A DNA stretch of 34,816 bases from Pseudomonadota bacterium (GTDB taxonomy: Bacteria > Myxococcota_A > Bradymonadia > UBA4248): assembly GCA_017421975.1 (NCBI GenBank), contig JAFOHE010000122.1:1-34816 (forward strand), read 5' to 3'. A program made the position numbers and the translations under genes. Of the stretch, positions 24,892 through 33,443 are shown in pieces; the first letter of the stretch is position 1; each line of letters begins with the position of its first letter. The notes under the pieces are model-generated. The model was given only the letters and a program-made list of their open reading frames with translations. It ran no database searches and was not told the DNA's origin.

Positions 24892-25440
24892 TTATTTGGC
24901 AGGACGAATTTTCTGATAAAAGTTTGCATAATTGGTGACTTTCCAGTGATCACCGCGTTTGATAAGCTTCACCTGGCGAGCAGAATCCGAACCGGAACTC
25001 TGAATATAAATCGTCCAGACGCCTTCTTCATAGGGGCTTTCAAGTGATTTGGTAATCATGAGATCACAGTTATCGGGATCCGCTTTATAGTTGTTCTCAG
25101 GTGCAGAACCCGCACAATAAGAGCGGAAGATCTGCTGCTCAGTTTTGAGACGTTCAACAAACATGCGGTGCGCGGAATTGCGTTCAAAATCATCCGGAAA
25201 ACCATCAATGATGGACATCATCATCTGGCTGCCCAAGGATCGCGTTGCAGGATTCTGATAGAGAAACAGGGCATCCATCCAAAGTTTAACGGCACCTTCA
25301 GGCGTCTTCGCATCCTTTTCAAAACGTGCCTGATATTCTTCCATATCGGCGGGAAGTTTCGCCTGGGCATTCATGGCGAGACCACATGTCATACCGATAA
25401 CGAGTGCAGTGGTTGTGAGAATACGTTTAATGCTGTTCAT
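24892..25440 (-). CDS. small exported protein of unknown function
   Basis: 182 aa. GGAGG lies 5 nt before ATG 25440 and only 2 nt before the adjacent ATG 25443; the former is preferred. A Sec signal peptide ends at NAQA-KL. The mature part begins 'DMEEYQARFEKDAKTPEGAV', has 'LWMDALFLYQNPATRSLGSQ', and ends with 'RQVKLIKRGDHWKVTNYANF', a pattern seen in small periplasmic NTF2/DUF-type proteins. Two Cys (in SYCAGSAP and DNCDLM) could form a disulfide. No family can be named. It is a single gene with its own terminator. Confidence 0.72.
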   Translation of the reverse strand: MNSIKRILTTTALVIGMTCGLAMNAQAKLPADMEEYQARFEKDAKTPEGAVKLWMDALFLYQNPATRSLGSQMMMSIIDGFPDDFERNSAHRMFVERLKTEQQIFRSYCAGSAPENNYKADPDNCDLMITKSLESPYEEGVWTIYIQSSGSDSARQVKLIKRGDHWKVTNYANFYQKIRPAK

Positions 25441-25610
25441 CATGACCTCCGTAATTGAGACGAGGAGCACACACTCCTTAACATCTCATTTTGCATCTAA
25501 ATCAAAGTTTTTTCAAACCATATTTTCCGAAGATGCTATGGCCTGATCACTGCCAGAAATAAAAGCAAAATTTATGCCTAATACTTTATTGTATTATATT
25601 ATTTTTTGTT

Positions 25611-25763
25611 GGGGGGAAGTCTCCCCCTACGCGGCTATGGCGCGGCGTATTGAGCAAAGCGAGAAGCCGCGCCGCGTTGCGTATCGGCTTTGCCGATAGC
25701 AACGCCCCCACTTGCGCCATACGCCGCTACCCCCTCAGCGGGGGATTACCCCCGCAACGCCCC
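25611..25763 (+). repeat. composite palindromic element, copy B, with nested hairpins
   Basis: It has the same ends as copy A: GGGGG-AAGTCT-CCCCC then TACGCGGC on the left, and GCCGCTA plus GCGGGGG-ATTA-CCCCCGC and AACGCCCC on the right. The core is TATGGCGC ... GCGCCATA - unpaired C25722, but its loop holds two further hairpins in opposite orientation. One is GGCGCGGC-G-TATT..AGAA-GCCGCGCC (25639-25673). The other is GCGTTGC-G25681-TATCGGC-TTT-GCCGATA-GCAACGC (25674-25705). The rest of the 25441-25771 gap is A+T rich, with no gene seen. Confidence 0.88.
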
Positions 25764-25771
25764 GCAGCATG

Positions 25772-26800
25772 CTACGTTCTACAGGAAAACTCAAGTTCGC
25801 GTTTCAAGTCCCGTCCCATGAGTTCAGACAAAACCGTAGCAGGTGGTTTTCCTTCGTAAAGTCCTTCATAAACGCGTTGTGTAATTGGCATATCCACGCC
25901 ACACTGTTTTGCGAGCGCATAAGCGCCAGCCGCCGTTCGCACGCCTTCTGCAACCGTGATGCGTGAACGCTGAATTTCGTCAAAGGAAACACCGCGTCCG
26001 AGCTTAAAGCCGAGTTCCCGATTTCGCGAGAGCGTTCCGTAACAGGTAAGGGCGAGATCGCCCAGTCCAGACAACCCGGAAAGCGTGAGTGCCTCACCCC
26101 CGCGTTTGACACAAAGGCGCGTCATTTCTGCGAGCCCTCGCGTGACAAGTGCCGCAACAGCATTGTTGCCAAGCTCCAAGCCGCTTGCTGCACCAGCGGC
26201 AATAGCGATCACATTTTTTAATGCGCCACCCAATTCAACGCCAATGACATCGGGGGTTGTATAGGCTCGAAACGCCTCATTGCTGACACAACGCTGAAGC
26301 ACGGCACACAACGCATCATTACAACTCGCGAGGCTCACGGCCGTCGCTTTGCCACGCGCCACATCAAAAGCGAACGATGGCCCAGAAAGGATGGCGAGGC
26401 GGTTCGGCGTATCCGGCCCAAGGACGGATGTAAGAACTTCATCCATCGTCATCCATGTCTCATTTTCGATACCTTTCGTGGCACAAATGATCGGAATGTC
26501 TTTTTTAAGCCACACCGACAGCTGGGAAACAACTGTACGCAAAACGTGACTCGGCACAACGACGACGAGGAGCGTCAGCCCATCAGCGAAAGCCTGCAAA
26601 TCGTTCGTCGCAACAAGTCCTTCGGGTAACATGATCTCCGGCAGATAAAGCGGATTCACATGGCGCGTTTGGATGGCATCGGCAACTTCCTTCTCAAAAG
26701 CCCAGATTCTGGCTTTGCCATATTTCAAGCTGAAATGGCGTGCCAAAGCCGTCCCCCATGCGCCAGCCCCCAAAATACCGATTTCTTCCGCGTAATGCAT
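25772..26800 (-). CDS. gpsA: NAD(P)+-dependent glycerol-3-phosphate dehydrogenase
   Basis: It reduces dihydroxyacetone phosphate to sn-glycerol-3-phosphate for phospholipid synthesis. The Rossmann motif ILGAGAWGTALA is at the N-terminus. 'ICATKGIE', 'LSGPSFAFDVARG', the catalytic Lys in GGALKNVIAIAAG and 'LSGLGDLALTCYGTLSRNRE' are all present. It is 342 aa from ATG 26800, which has AAGGGA 8 nt upstream; ATG 26809 abuts that site. It lies 28 bp after the HEAT-like lipoprotein gene and closes the lon operon. Composite element B follows the stop within 10 bp. Confidence 0.96.
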   Translation of the reverse strand: MHYAEEIGILGAGAWGTALARHFSLKYGKARIWAFEKEVADAIQTRHVNPLYLPEIMLPEGLVATNDLQAFADGLTLLVVVVPSHVLRTVVSQLSVWLKKDIPIICATKGIENETWMTMDEVLTSVLGPDTPNRLAILSGPSFAFDVARGKATAVSLASCNDALCAVLQRCVSNEAFRAYTTPDVIGVELGGALKNVIAIAAGAASGLELGNNAVAALVTRGLAEMTRLCVKRGGEALTLSGLSGLGDLALTCYGTLSRNRELGFKLGRGVSFDEIQRSRITVAEGVRTAAGAYALAKQCGVDMPITQRVYEGLYEGKPPATVLSELMGRDLKRELEFSCRT

Positions 26801-26828
26801 CACAGCCATCCCTTATCAGACAAGCAAT

Positions 26829-28415
26829 TTACGATTTCGCTTTATCGGCTGCAGCTGGCGCATCCGATTTTACGTCCGTTGCTGCAGCATCCGCACTGTC
26901 CGCTTTATTTTCCGACTTGGCTTTTTTAGCTGCTTCGTCAAGTTCCTTAGCCTTTTTGGCTTCCTCAATTTCCTGAGCCGCCTTAGCTGCTGCTAATTTG
27001 ATGCGAGCATCCAGCGTTTTTGACGTATAATTCGCCAGTCGTCCCAAAGTCGTCATAGACTCAGACATACCCCAGTTATTTAAGGGCGTGCGATCTTTGA
27101 CCAATCCCTGAAGGAACGCCACGTCATTTTCCGTACCATTCACCGACAGACATGCCATTGAAAGCATGCGCGTTATCGTCGTCGTGCCTTTTTCGGCCAG
27201 CTGTCGGAATACTTCCAGCGGAACCTGGTTATTCAACGTCGAAGGCAAATGCGAGCAATAGACAAGCATGGAATTCCAAAAATTCATGGAAGCATGGGCC
27301 ACAAGCGTCGGGTGATCTTCCGGAATCTTGAGCGCATCATAACTGTTCGGAATGGTCTGAAGAAGGCCGGCAAGACCTGTACGTCCGGCATCCGCCGTAA
27401 GAATATCAAGACAATCCCATCGAATGTAGCCAGTGCGATCGCTTTGCAAAAGTTCCGTGCAAACGGCAACGCCCGATTTCTTCTGGATTTTGGGATAATA
27501 CGTCAAGAGAATCACATTCTTAAAATAATTCAGTGTCTCATTTTTATATTCCGGATCCGTCATAATTTTCTTGGCAAGCGCCAGGAATTTGGGCGATTCA
27601 TTCATGCTGAAAGGCAACGCAAGTGCTTTCGGCATATTGGGATAACGCGCATTGATCTCCGCAATGAAGAGATCAGCCACCATGTCATCGCCCCCCTCGA
27701 GGTTGAGTTCATGGAGCATCGTCAAAGTCTCTGAAATTTTCTGGGTATAGAGATCACTCGAACGTACAACGCGCTTAATCTTTTTATTGGCAGCCTTGGC
27801 TTCGGCAATCATCCTATCTTCCTCGGCCAGAGCTTCGTATAATTGATCGAGCTTATGTCGAATCGCTTTCTGGAAAATCGGTAACCCGTCTTTACCCAAG
27901 AGTTCAAGAAGGCGCTTTTGTTCGATACGCCCGGCTTTGGCAATCGAGATAAAGAAATTGTTATCATCGCTGAGCCAGTTCGTAATATAGCCCATCAACC
28001 GATCTCGGTTTTCATCGTTGACCGAATCCATTTTGACGAGAATATAGGCTGCATCTTTGATTTTCGTCTGATAATTCTGATTCTCTTCGAGAAGTTTGTC
28101 CATTCGCTCAATCGCCCCGGCAACGATGCGATTGATTTCATCCGGCTTCATGGCTTCATTCGTCTCGAACGGCGTCGTAAGCGCTGTCTCAATATCGAAG
28201 ATATTGTTTCGCTCAATAAGAACCATGAGTGCTTCCACTTTGGAATCGAGCGAAAAGCGCTCATTTTGGATGAACTCATGCATTTTTTGCGGCGCACGTT
28301 TATCGCGGATCCATTCCCTGACCTGCTCAGGCGATTTTGTGCAAGCGCTGCTCATGACCAATAAAAGCATCATGAGCACATATAATATACCGCGTTGCGC
28401 GCGATTACTTTTCAT
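26829..28415 (-). CDS. lipoprotein with HEAT-like helical repeats
   Basis: 528 aa from ATG 28415: AGGAAGGA lies about 7 nt upstream, and the start overlaps the end of lon by 11 bp. The longer frame into lon is rejected. The lipobox is VMSSAC (Cys25). The body is almost all helical, with units such as 'SLDSKVEALMVLIERNNIFD', 'IKDAAYILVKMDSVNDENRD' and 'WDCLDILTADAGRTGLAGLL' typical of HEAT/ARM-like scaffolds. A C-terminal Ala/Lys/Asp-rich stretch of ~75 residues (KAAQEIEEAKKAKELDEAAK onward) is probably coiled coil then disordered. Function is unknown; coupling to lon suggests a link to envelope protein quality control (inference). Confidence 0.8.
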   Translation of the reverse strand: MKSNRAQRGILYVLMMLLLVMSSACTKSPEQVREWIRDKRAPQKMHEFIQNERFSLDSKVEALMVLIERNNIFDIETALTTPFETNEAMKPDEINRIVAGAIERMDKLLEENQNYQTKIKDAAYILVKMDSVNDENRDRLMGYITNWLSDDNNFFISIAKAGRIEQKRLLELLGKDGLPIFQKAIRHKLDQLYEALAEEDRMIAEAKAANKKIKRVVRSSDLYTQKISETLTMLHELNLEGGDDMVADLFIAEINARYPNMPKALALPFSMNESPKFLALAKKIMTDPEYKNETLNYFKNVILLTYYPKIQKKSGVAVCTELLQSDRTGYIRWDCLDILTADAGRTGLAGLLQTIPNSYDALKIPEDHPTLVAHASMNFWNSMLVYCSHLPSTLNNQVPLEVFRQLAEKGTTTITRMLSMACLSVNGTENDVAFLQGLVKDRTPLNNWGMSESMTTLGRLANYTSKTLDARIKLAAAKAAQEIEEAKKAKELDEAAKKAKSENKADSADAAATDVKSDAPAAADKAKS

Positions 28416-31014
28416 CGGATGTTCCTTCCTGGTCTGCTTGATCTGATTTTTTTGCGCGGGATCGTTTCGTCTTTTTTGCACCAGCGCCCTTTTCTTTCTC
28501 ATCTGGCTTTACGCCCTTCACATTTTCACTCGAAGTGGGCTGAACGTCATTTTCGTCATCCGTCTCATTGAGCGGATCATTTTTTGACGTTTCTTTCTGC
28601 ACCTGAATGACATTTTTGGGAATTGGCCCATCATCCAGCTTACATCCCTTTTTGAAGACGAACTGGAAGACCTCCCTGTAGTGATCCACAAAGAAGAAAG
28701 TCAATCCTTCTTTGATATAATTGGCCAATTCATCAACATCGCGACGATTTTTTGAACACATCACGAGCGTCCTTGCACCAGCGCGTTTTGCGGCGATCAC
28801 CTTTTCTTTGATGCCACCGACTGGAAGCACGTTGCCCGTGAGTGTAATTTCGCCCGTCATCGCAAGGCGCGAAGGAATCGGACGGTTGAGGAGCAATGAA
28901 ATGATACTCGTCGTAATCGTGATACCAGCACTGGGGCCGTCCTTGGGTATCGCACCTGCCGGAAAATGGACGTGAAAATCACATTTCGGGAAACTCTCTT
29001 CCGACATGTCGAGCTGATCCATGTGTGCCCGGATATAGCTAAAAGCAATCTGAACCGATTCGCTCATGACTTCACCGAGTTGTCCTGTCAATTTCAACTG
29101 TCCGGCACCTGGCATTTTGGTCGTTTCGATAAAAAGGATCTCTCCGCCGACCTGTGTCCAGGCGAGGCCGACAGCGACACCGGGCAAAAGCGTTCGACTA
29201 ATGACTTCATCGGTATAAATTGGCGCACCGAGAAAGTCGTTAATGTTTTCAGGCGTAATTTTGTGAACAGCTTCTTCCCCCGTGGCAACGCGTTTGGCAT
29301 TTTTTCGACAGATTTTCGCAATCTGGCGTTCGAGATCGCGGACACCGGCTTCACGCGTGTAATGGCGAATGACCGATTTGAGCCCCGACGGCGTAAACTG
29401 CATATCCTTCTTTGTCAGTCCGTGTTCCTCAATTTCTTTTGGCACAATGTGACGACGCGCAATCTGGAATTTTTCTTCTTCAATGTATCCAGAAAGCTCA
29501 ATGATCTCCATGCGGTCAAGCAAAGGACGTGGAATCGTCGAAGCATCGTTGGCCGTAGCAATGAACATGACTTCAGACAGATCGAAAGATACGTCAAGAT
29601 AATGGTCATTAAATGCGTTGTTCTGGGAAGGATCAAGGACTTCAAGCATGGCGCTTGAAGGATCGCCGTGCCAGTCGCTCCCAAGTTTGTCAATTTCATC
29701 AAGCACAAACACAGGATTGCGCACGCCGACACGTTTAATCCCCTGAATAATCTTACCAGGCATGGCGCCGATATACGTTCTCCGATGACCACGAATTTCC
29801 GCTTCATCACGAAGACCGCCAAGCGAAAACCCAAAGAATTTGCGCTTCAGTGCGCGGTTAATCGAACGTGCAAGACTCGTTTTACCGACGCCCGGAGGGC
29901 CTAAGAAACAGATGATCTGTCCCTGATGATCCGGTTTTAACTTTTTCACGGCGAGGAATTCGAGGATACGCTGTTTAATGTCATCCAAACCAAAGTGATC
30001 CTGTTCCAGAACTTTGGCTGCATAATTCAAATCCAGACTGTCTTCCGTCGCTTTATTCCAGGGCAAATCGCAGAGCCAGTCGAGGTACGTTCGGATAAGA
30101 TTTGTCTCGCTTGCCTCCGGCGTGAGAAGCGCCAGACGCTTCACTTCTTCTTCCGCGCGTTGTCGTGCTTCTTCACTCATACCGGAAGCTTCAATACGCT
30201 CTTTATAATTCTGAACGCTCATGGCGATTTCATCTTTTTCTTCGCCAAGTTCCTTGCGTATGGCGCGGAGCTGTTCACGCAGGAAAAATTCACGCTGGCT
30301 CGCTTCGATCTTCTCGCGTATGGAATCCTGAATTCTCTGTCCCAATGCCGCAAGATCGAGTTCCTTGACGAGGAACTCATAGACGAGTTCAAGTCGTTTG
30401 CGGACATCGAGTTGCTCAAGAATCGCCTGACGCTGCTTCGGCTCAATATCGAAATGCGCCGCGATCATATCGGCGAGTTTGCCAGGATCCGTAATCGACG
30501 TCATGCCCGAAATCACATCGCGCGGAAGGGCTGCCGTCTCCATTTCGAGAAATTTGGAAAGGCTATGCTGAATATTGCGATAGTATGCCGTCATTTCATC
30601 CGATTCTTCCACCGGATCGCTCGACACATACTCGACTTCCGCGATAAGCCTGTCGCTCTTGAGGAATGACACAACCCTGAAACGACTCACGCAATGGACG
30701 ATCATCGTGTAGGAACCATCCTGCATTCTGGCCAAACGCATAATGTGACCGACACAGCCAATCCGCGCCATATCTTCGGCCTTGAGGCTCGTCGCATCGT
30801 CCCCTTGTCCCCAAAGAAAACCAATATAATTGTCGCTATGGGTCTGCGCACGTTTCACGATTTCAAACAATGGCCCAGCTGGCACCATAATCGGTACCAT
30901 AATATCCGGGAAAACGACCGTGTCCGTCACAGGGAAAATAAACAGCTTCTCAGGCATATCCGCAGAAGCCACGCTTTTGACGGCATCAAGGATATCCAAA
31001 ATGTTTTCGCTCAT
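28405..31014 (-). CDS. lon: ATP-dependent protease Lon
   Basis: It degrades misfolded and regulatory proteins in the cytoplasm. 869 aa from ATG 31014, with AAAGGA well spaced; upstream in-frame Met codons lack this. The N-terminal substrate domain starts at [19 protein letters not shown]. The AAA+ module has Walker [10 protein letters not shown] (residues ~372-380) and Walker [12 protein letters not shown]. The protease domain has the catalytic Ser in [10 protein letters not shown] and the Lys in [14 protein letters not shown]. After the protease domain there is an extra ~75-residue Lys/Asp/Glu-rich tail, absent from E. coli Lon (784 aa). It is the first gene of lon - HEAT-like lipoprotein - gpsA. 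Confidence 0.97.
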   Translation of the reverse strand: MSENILDILDAVKSVASADMPEKLFIFPVTDTVVFPDIMVPIMVPAGPLFEIVKRAQTHSDNYIGFLWGQGDDATSLKAEDMARIGCVGHIMRLARMQDGSYTMIVHCVSRFRVVSFLKSDRLIAEVEYVSSDPVEESDEMTAYYRNIQHSLSKFLEMETAALPRDVISGMTSITDPGKLADMIAAHFDIEPKQRQAILEQLDVRKRLELVYEFLVKELDLAALGQRIQDSIREKIEASQREFFLREQLRAIRKELGEEKDEIAMSVQNYKERIEASGMSEEARQRAEEEVKRLALLTPEASETNLIRTYLDWLCDLPWNKATEDSLDLNYAAKVLEQDHFGLDDIKQRILEFLAVKKLKPDHQGQIICFLGPPGVGKTSLARSINRALKRKFFGFSLGGLRDEAEIRGHRRTYIGAMPGKIIQGIKRVGVRNPVFVLDEIDKLGSDWHGDPSSAMLEVLDPSQNNAFNDHYLDVSFDLSEVMFIATANDASTIPRPLLDRMEIIELSGYIEEEKFQIARRHIVPKEIEEHGLTKKDMQFTPSGLKSVIRHYTREAGVRDLERQIAKICRKNAKRVATGEEAVHKITPENINDFLGAPIYTDEVISRTLLPGVAVGLAWTQVGGEILFIETTKMPGAGQLKLTGQLGEVMSESVQIAFSYIRAHMDQLDMSEESFPKCDFHVHFPAGAIPKDGPSAGITITTSIISLLLNRPIPSRLAMTGEITLTGNVLPVGGIKEKVIAAKRAGARTLVMCSKNRRDVDELANYIKEGLTFFFVDHYREVFQFVFKKGCKLDDGPIPKNVIQVQKETSKNDPLNETDDENDVQPTSSENVKGVKPDEKEKGAGAKKTKRSRAKKSDQADQEGTSDEK

Positions 31015-31216
31015 CTTCTGCATCCTTTCGTTAAAAGAATCCACCCGACTGCCTCGGGCATACGCATACTATTCTACCTTCTTCTATTACAGTTTTATCC
31101 AATATCGCGAAATTTTTAACGTCCGAGAGCATTTTTTTGCAAATCACAGTGTCAGAAAACCGCCCACATCAGGCAGAAAACCAATTTTGTTCACATTATT
31201 TAATAAATTTGACGCC

Positions 31217-31452
31217 ATTTTATATGAACATTCTTTTTTTGCGTTATAAATCGAAATCGTTTGGCATTATCCTTCAAGGGGGGCAAAGTTTATACCTACA
31301 TGCAGGTATAAACTTTACCAAACACCCACATGCAGGTGTAATTTTTACCCCCTTATTGTGTTATGCCACCCCCACTTGAAATGTTACGTTTTTTTTGCAT
31401 TTGTTCATATAAAATAGCACTATTTTCTTTTTTATTCACATAAAATAGCATC
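31217..31452. repeat. three copies of a GCTATTTTATATGAACA-like motif
   Basis: GCCATTTTATATGAACA lies on + (about 31214-31230). GCTATTTTATATGAACA lies on - (31402-31418) and GCTATTTTATGTGAATA on - (about 31433-31451). The first two form a 14-bp exact inverted repeat about 170 bp apart. They flank the twin hairpins. They could be regulator sites or remnants of one small duplicated sequence. Confidence 0.55.
31285..31339. promoter_or_regulatory. twin palindromes ACCYACATGCAGGT, 30 bp apart
   Basis: 31294-31307 (ACCTACATGCAGGT) and 31324-31337 (ACCCACATGCAGGT) match at 13 of 14 bases and are near-palindromic. The first is extended to a perfect 13-bp stem (AAAGTTTATACCT/AGGTATAAACTTT, loop ACATGC); the second has the shorter ACACC/GGTGT stem. 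Spacing is exactly 30 bp, about three helical turns, as for paired dimer-binding operators. They lie about 280 bp before lon and 430 bp before the 31767 gene. The rest of the 31015-31766 gap holds the 3-copy motif, composite element C and a promoter. Confidence 0.5.
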
Positions 31453-31466
31453 CTCTGCAAAGCCCG

Positions 31467-31582
31467 GGGGCGTTGCGGGGGTATCCCCCGCACAGAGGGT
31501 AGCGACGTATTGCCCGAAAGTGGAGCCGTGCGCACCACGTCTCCACTTTCGGGCAATAGACGCGTAGGGGGCATCAGCCCCC
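31467..31582 (-). repeat. composite palindromic element, copy C (inverted)
   Basis: On the minus strand: GGGGGC-TGAT-GCCCCC then TACGCGTC. A perfect 18-bp core stem follows (31541-31558 with 31508-31525, starting TATTGCCCG), with a loop containing GTGCGCAC. Then unpaired C (31507), GTCGCTA, and GCGGGGG-ATA-CCCCCGC followed by AACGCCCC. The ends match copies A and B; the core stem is unrelated to theirs. Confidence 0.88.
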
Positions 31583-31669
31583 ACAATGAACGCGCGCACA
31601 GCCTCACATCCCCAGACGTCAAGTTCCCATGCAGAGCCAAAAACATTACCCAAATTTTAAAAGTCGTGG

Positions 31670-31697
31670 CTGAAATTTTCCATACCGTGAATATAAT
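31670..31697 (+). promoter_or_regulatory. likely promoter of the 31767 gene
   Basis: CTGAAA (31670-31675), 16-bp spacer and a perfect TATAAT (31692-31697) predict an RNA start near 31704. Confidence 0.45.
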
Positions 31698-31766
31698 TTG
31701 CCGTATGACGTTTGATACACATGTCACGGCGCATGGAAGCGCCCTATTGAACAGGGAGTAGAAGCC

Positions 31767-32555
31767 ATGACGGAACGATCAGGAGAAACGATGAAAAACG
31801 CAAAACAGGCTGTGCTGGATCTTGATCCAATGCTTATCCAGTCTTGGTATGACGGCGAACTTGACGAAGATGAACTTGAGGACATCTCTGTCAATGACAT
31901 CGCGAGTCATCCCATGGTTGAAGCGCTTGATGAATTGGGTTCACTCGTCCGCGAGGATGTCCAGTCGGCATTCGAAAACTTTGACGAAGCGGCTTTATGG
32001 GCTGCCATAAGCCACGATATCAACGCCAAACAGAAGAATACCGAACATCAGGCAGCCTGCGACAAGGTGAGTATTTCCCATCCATCACACGTGGAAAGAG
32101 AGGCGTATGCTCAACCGTCACGTAGCAGCGCGACGGCATCCAGCCATGTCTCCCCAACGCGAAGTCGGATGATCCGCTGGCTTCCCACGCTTATTGGCGC
32201 GGCTCTGTTTTTATTCAGCCTCCCCGGTCTGATCACCATGATTCAGCGTAGCGACAACTCACAGGTTTCGTCTGCTTCACAACAGCCGCAAACCGTCGTC
32301 GTCGTCGATGCCAAATCTGTCGATTCCGCAACACAGAATGCGCTGAACTATGCAGCTCAGAAAGCATGGCAGCCTTCTAGCCAAGACCAGGCACCGCTCA
32401 TTCCGCGTGCTAGAATCAACAATTCCGATGATCAGCTCACCGTCGAGGAGATGGACAAAGCGCTCAAGCTCATCCTTCAGCGTCTTGAGTCTCTGGAACA
32501 ACAGAACCAGCAACGCATTGAACGTGGAGAAATGCCAATTCAGCCGACCCTGTGA
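31767..32555 (+). CDS. single-pass membrane protein, anti-sigma-factor-like
   Basis: 262 aa. The N-terminal ~75 residues ('LIQSWYDGELDEDELEDISV', then 'FDEAALWAAISHDI') resemble the short acidic cytosolic domains of anti-sigma or sensor proteins in Myxococcota (the 'YhDGEL' start). A low-complexity Ser/His/Ala linker follows, then one membrane helix (LPTLIGAALFLFSLPGLITM). The periplasmic part is Gln/Ser/Ala rich and ends in a coiled coil (MDKALKLILQRLESLEQQNQ). No zinc HxxxCxxC is present and no sigma factor lies beside it, so the role is inferred only. Both ATG 31767 (GGGAG upstream) and ATG 31791 (AGGAG) are plausible starts. A perfect terminator follows. Confidence 0.7.
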   Translation: MTERSGETMKNAKQAVLDLDPMLIQSWYDGELDEDELEDISVNDIASHPMVEALDELGSLVREDVQSAFENFDEAALWAAISHDINAKQKNTEHQAACDKVSISHPSHVEREAYAQPSRSSATASSHVSPTRSRMIRWLPTLIGAALFLFSLPGLITMIQRSDNSQVSSASQQPQTVVVVDAKSVDSATQNALNYAAQKAWQPSSQDQAPLIPRARINNSDDQLTVEEMDKALKLILQRLESLEQQNQQRIERGEMPIQPTL

Positions 32556-32574
32556 CTTGCGTTCTCCCAATCAG

Positions 32575-32599
32575 AAAAGCCGCTTTATGCGGCTTTTTT
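32575..32599 (+). terminator. intrinsic terminator of the anti-sigma-like gene
   Basis: AAAAGCCGC - TTTAT - GCGGCTTTT, a 9-bp stem running into six T's. Confidence 0.92.
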
Positions 32600-32770
32600 G
32601 TTTTATAGAAGCATTGTAGGATATATGGACATAGGCTGTGTGTCCACGTCCTTTGCCTTCCAAGATGTCGTAACTCCAATGCACGTACTCCAGACAGCTC
32701 GGCAATGACTGTTTTACACAACGCGTGATGGCGTTTCGACGCATGAAGATGTACATTAGCCGTCGTCGTT
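32600..32770 (-). pseudogene. possible 3' remnant of a minus-strand gene
   Basis: In the gap between two plus-strand genes the minus strand reads 'NAITRCVKQSLPSCLEYVHW', then 'SYDILEGKGRGHTAYVHISY', then runs into the terminator hairpin. The pattern (Cys-Val, then a strand ending AYVHISY) resembles the end of TonB/AgmX-like periplasmic C-terminal domains. The start is missing (a stop lies upstream) and no ribosome site is present. It could be chance. Confidence 0.25.
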
Positions 32771-32830
32771 GCCGAAACATCGGCCGATTTCCATGACAAA
32801 AATCGAACAACCACCAAGGGAGAATTGATC

Positions 32831-33439
32831 ATGCAGAGACCGGATTACATTTGTATTGACATGGATGGCGTACTTGTCGACCTTCACACCCCAATGGTCA
32901 GGCTTTTTGGGGATGATCCCGCCACGTATTCCGAAGCCCAGTGGGCAGAAGTCGCCGAGTGGGGCATCAGCATTCCCGAGGTAGAGGGAAAGTTTTCTGA
33001 CGGTCATTTTTGGGACAAAATCAAGGAACAGGGAGCCGCCTGGTGGGCAAATCTCCCCAAACTTCCGTGGACAGATGCCCTTTGGCAAGCAGCCCTCGAA
33101 ACAGGTGCATCCGTGACTGTCCTTTCGACGCCGGCTTATTTTCCTGAATGTGCCGCAGGAAAATGGGCATGGTGCCTTAAGAATCTCGCACCCAAACCGG
33201 GCGTTATGCCCAAAGATGACGTGGGAGAATGTGACCCGCTTCCCAATATTTTGATCGGCAAACCTAAATATGCCTGTGCCAAACCTGGTTCCTGGCTGAT
33301 TGACGACCGTGCCATGTACAGTAAACGCTGGGAACGCGAAGGTGGCACCATCGTTTCGCTCAAACGCCCATGGAACACGACGGGCACCGATCCCCAAACC
33401 ATTATCGACATGCTTAGAGCAATGAAAAAAGAGGATTAA
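32831..33439 (+). CDS. HAD-superfamily 5'(3')-deoxyribonucleotidase-like phosphatase
   Basis: 202 aa from ATG 32831 (AAGGGAG 8 nt upstream; an in-frame TTG two codons earlier is less likely). Motif I ICIDMDGVLVDL supplies the Asp nucleophile and acid/base Asp. Motif II is in VTVLSTPAYF (Ser/Thr). The C-terminal LIDDRAMYSKRW gives the acidic metal-binding pair. Size and order fit the NT5C/YorS type that dephosphorylates deoxynucleoside monophosphates; the real substrate is not determined. folD starts 4 bp after its stop, so they are co-transcribed. Confidence 0.85.
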   Translation: MQRPDYICIDMDGVLVDLHTPMVRLFGDDPATYSEAQWAEVAEWGISIPEVEGKFSDGHFWDKIKEQGAAWWANLPKLPWTDALWQAALETGASVTVLSTPAYFPECAAGKWAWCLKNLAPKPGVMPKDDVGECDPLPNILIGKPKYACAKPGSWLIDDRAMYSKRWEREGGTIVSLKRPWNTTGTDPQTIIDMLRAMKKED

Positions 33440-33443
33440 TTTT

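Noticed and set aside
31353..31727. Minus-strand open frame in the lon upstream region
   Set aside because: It runs through composite element C and low-complexity DNA; no ribosome site and no domain pattern.
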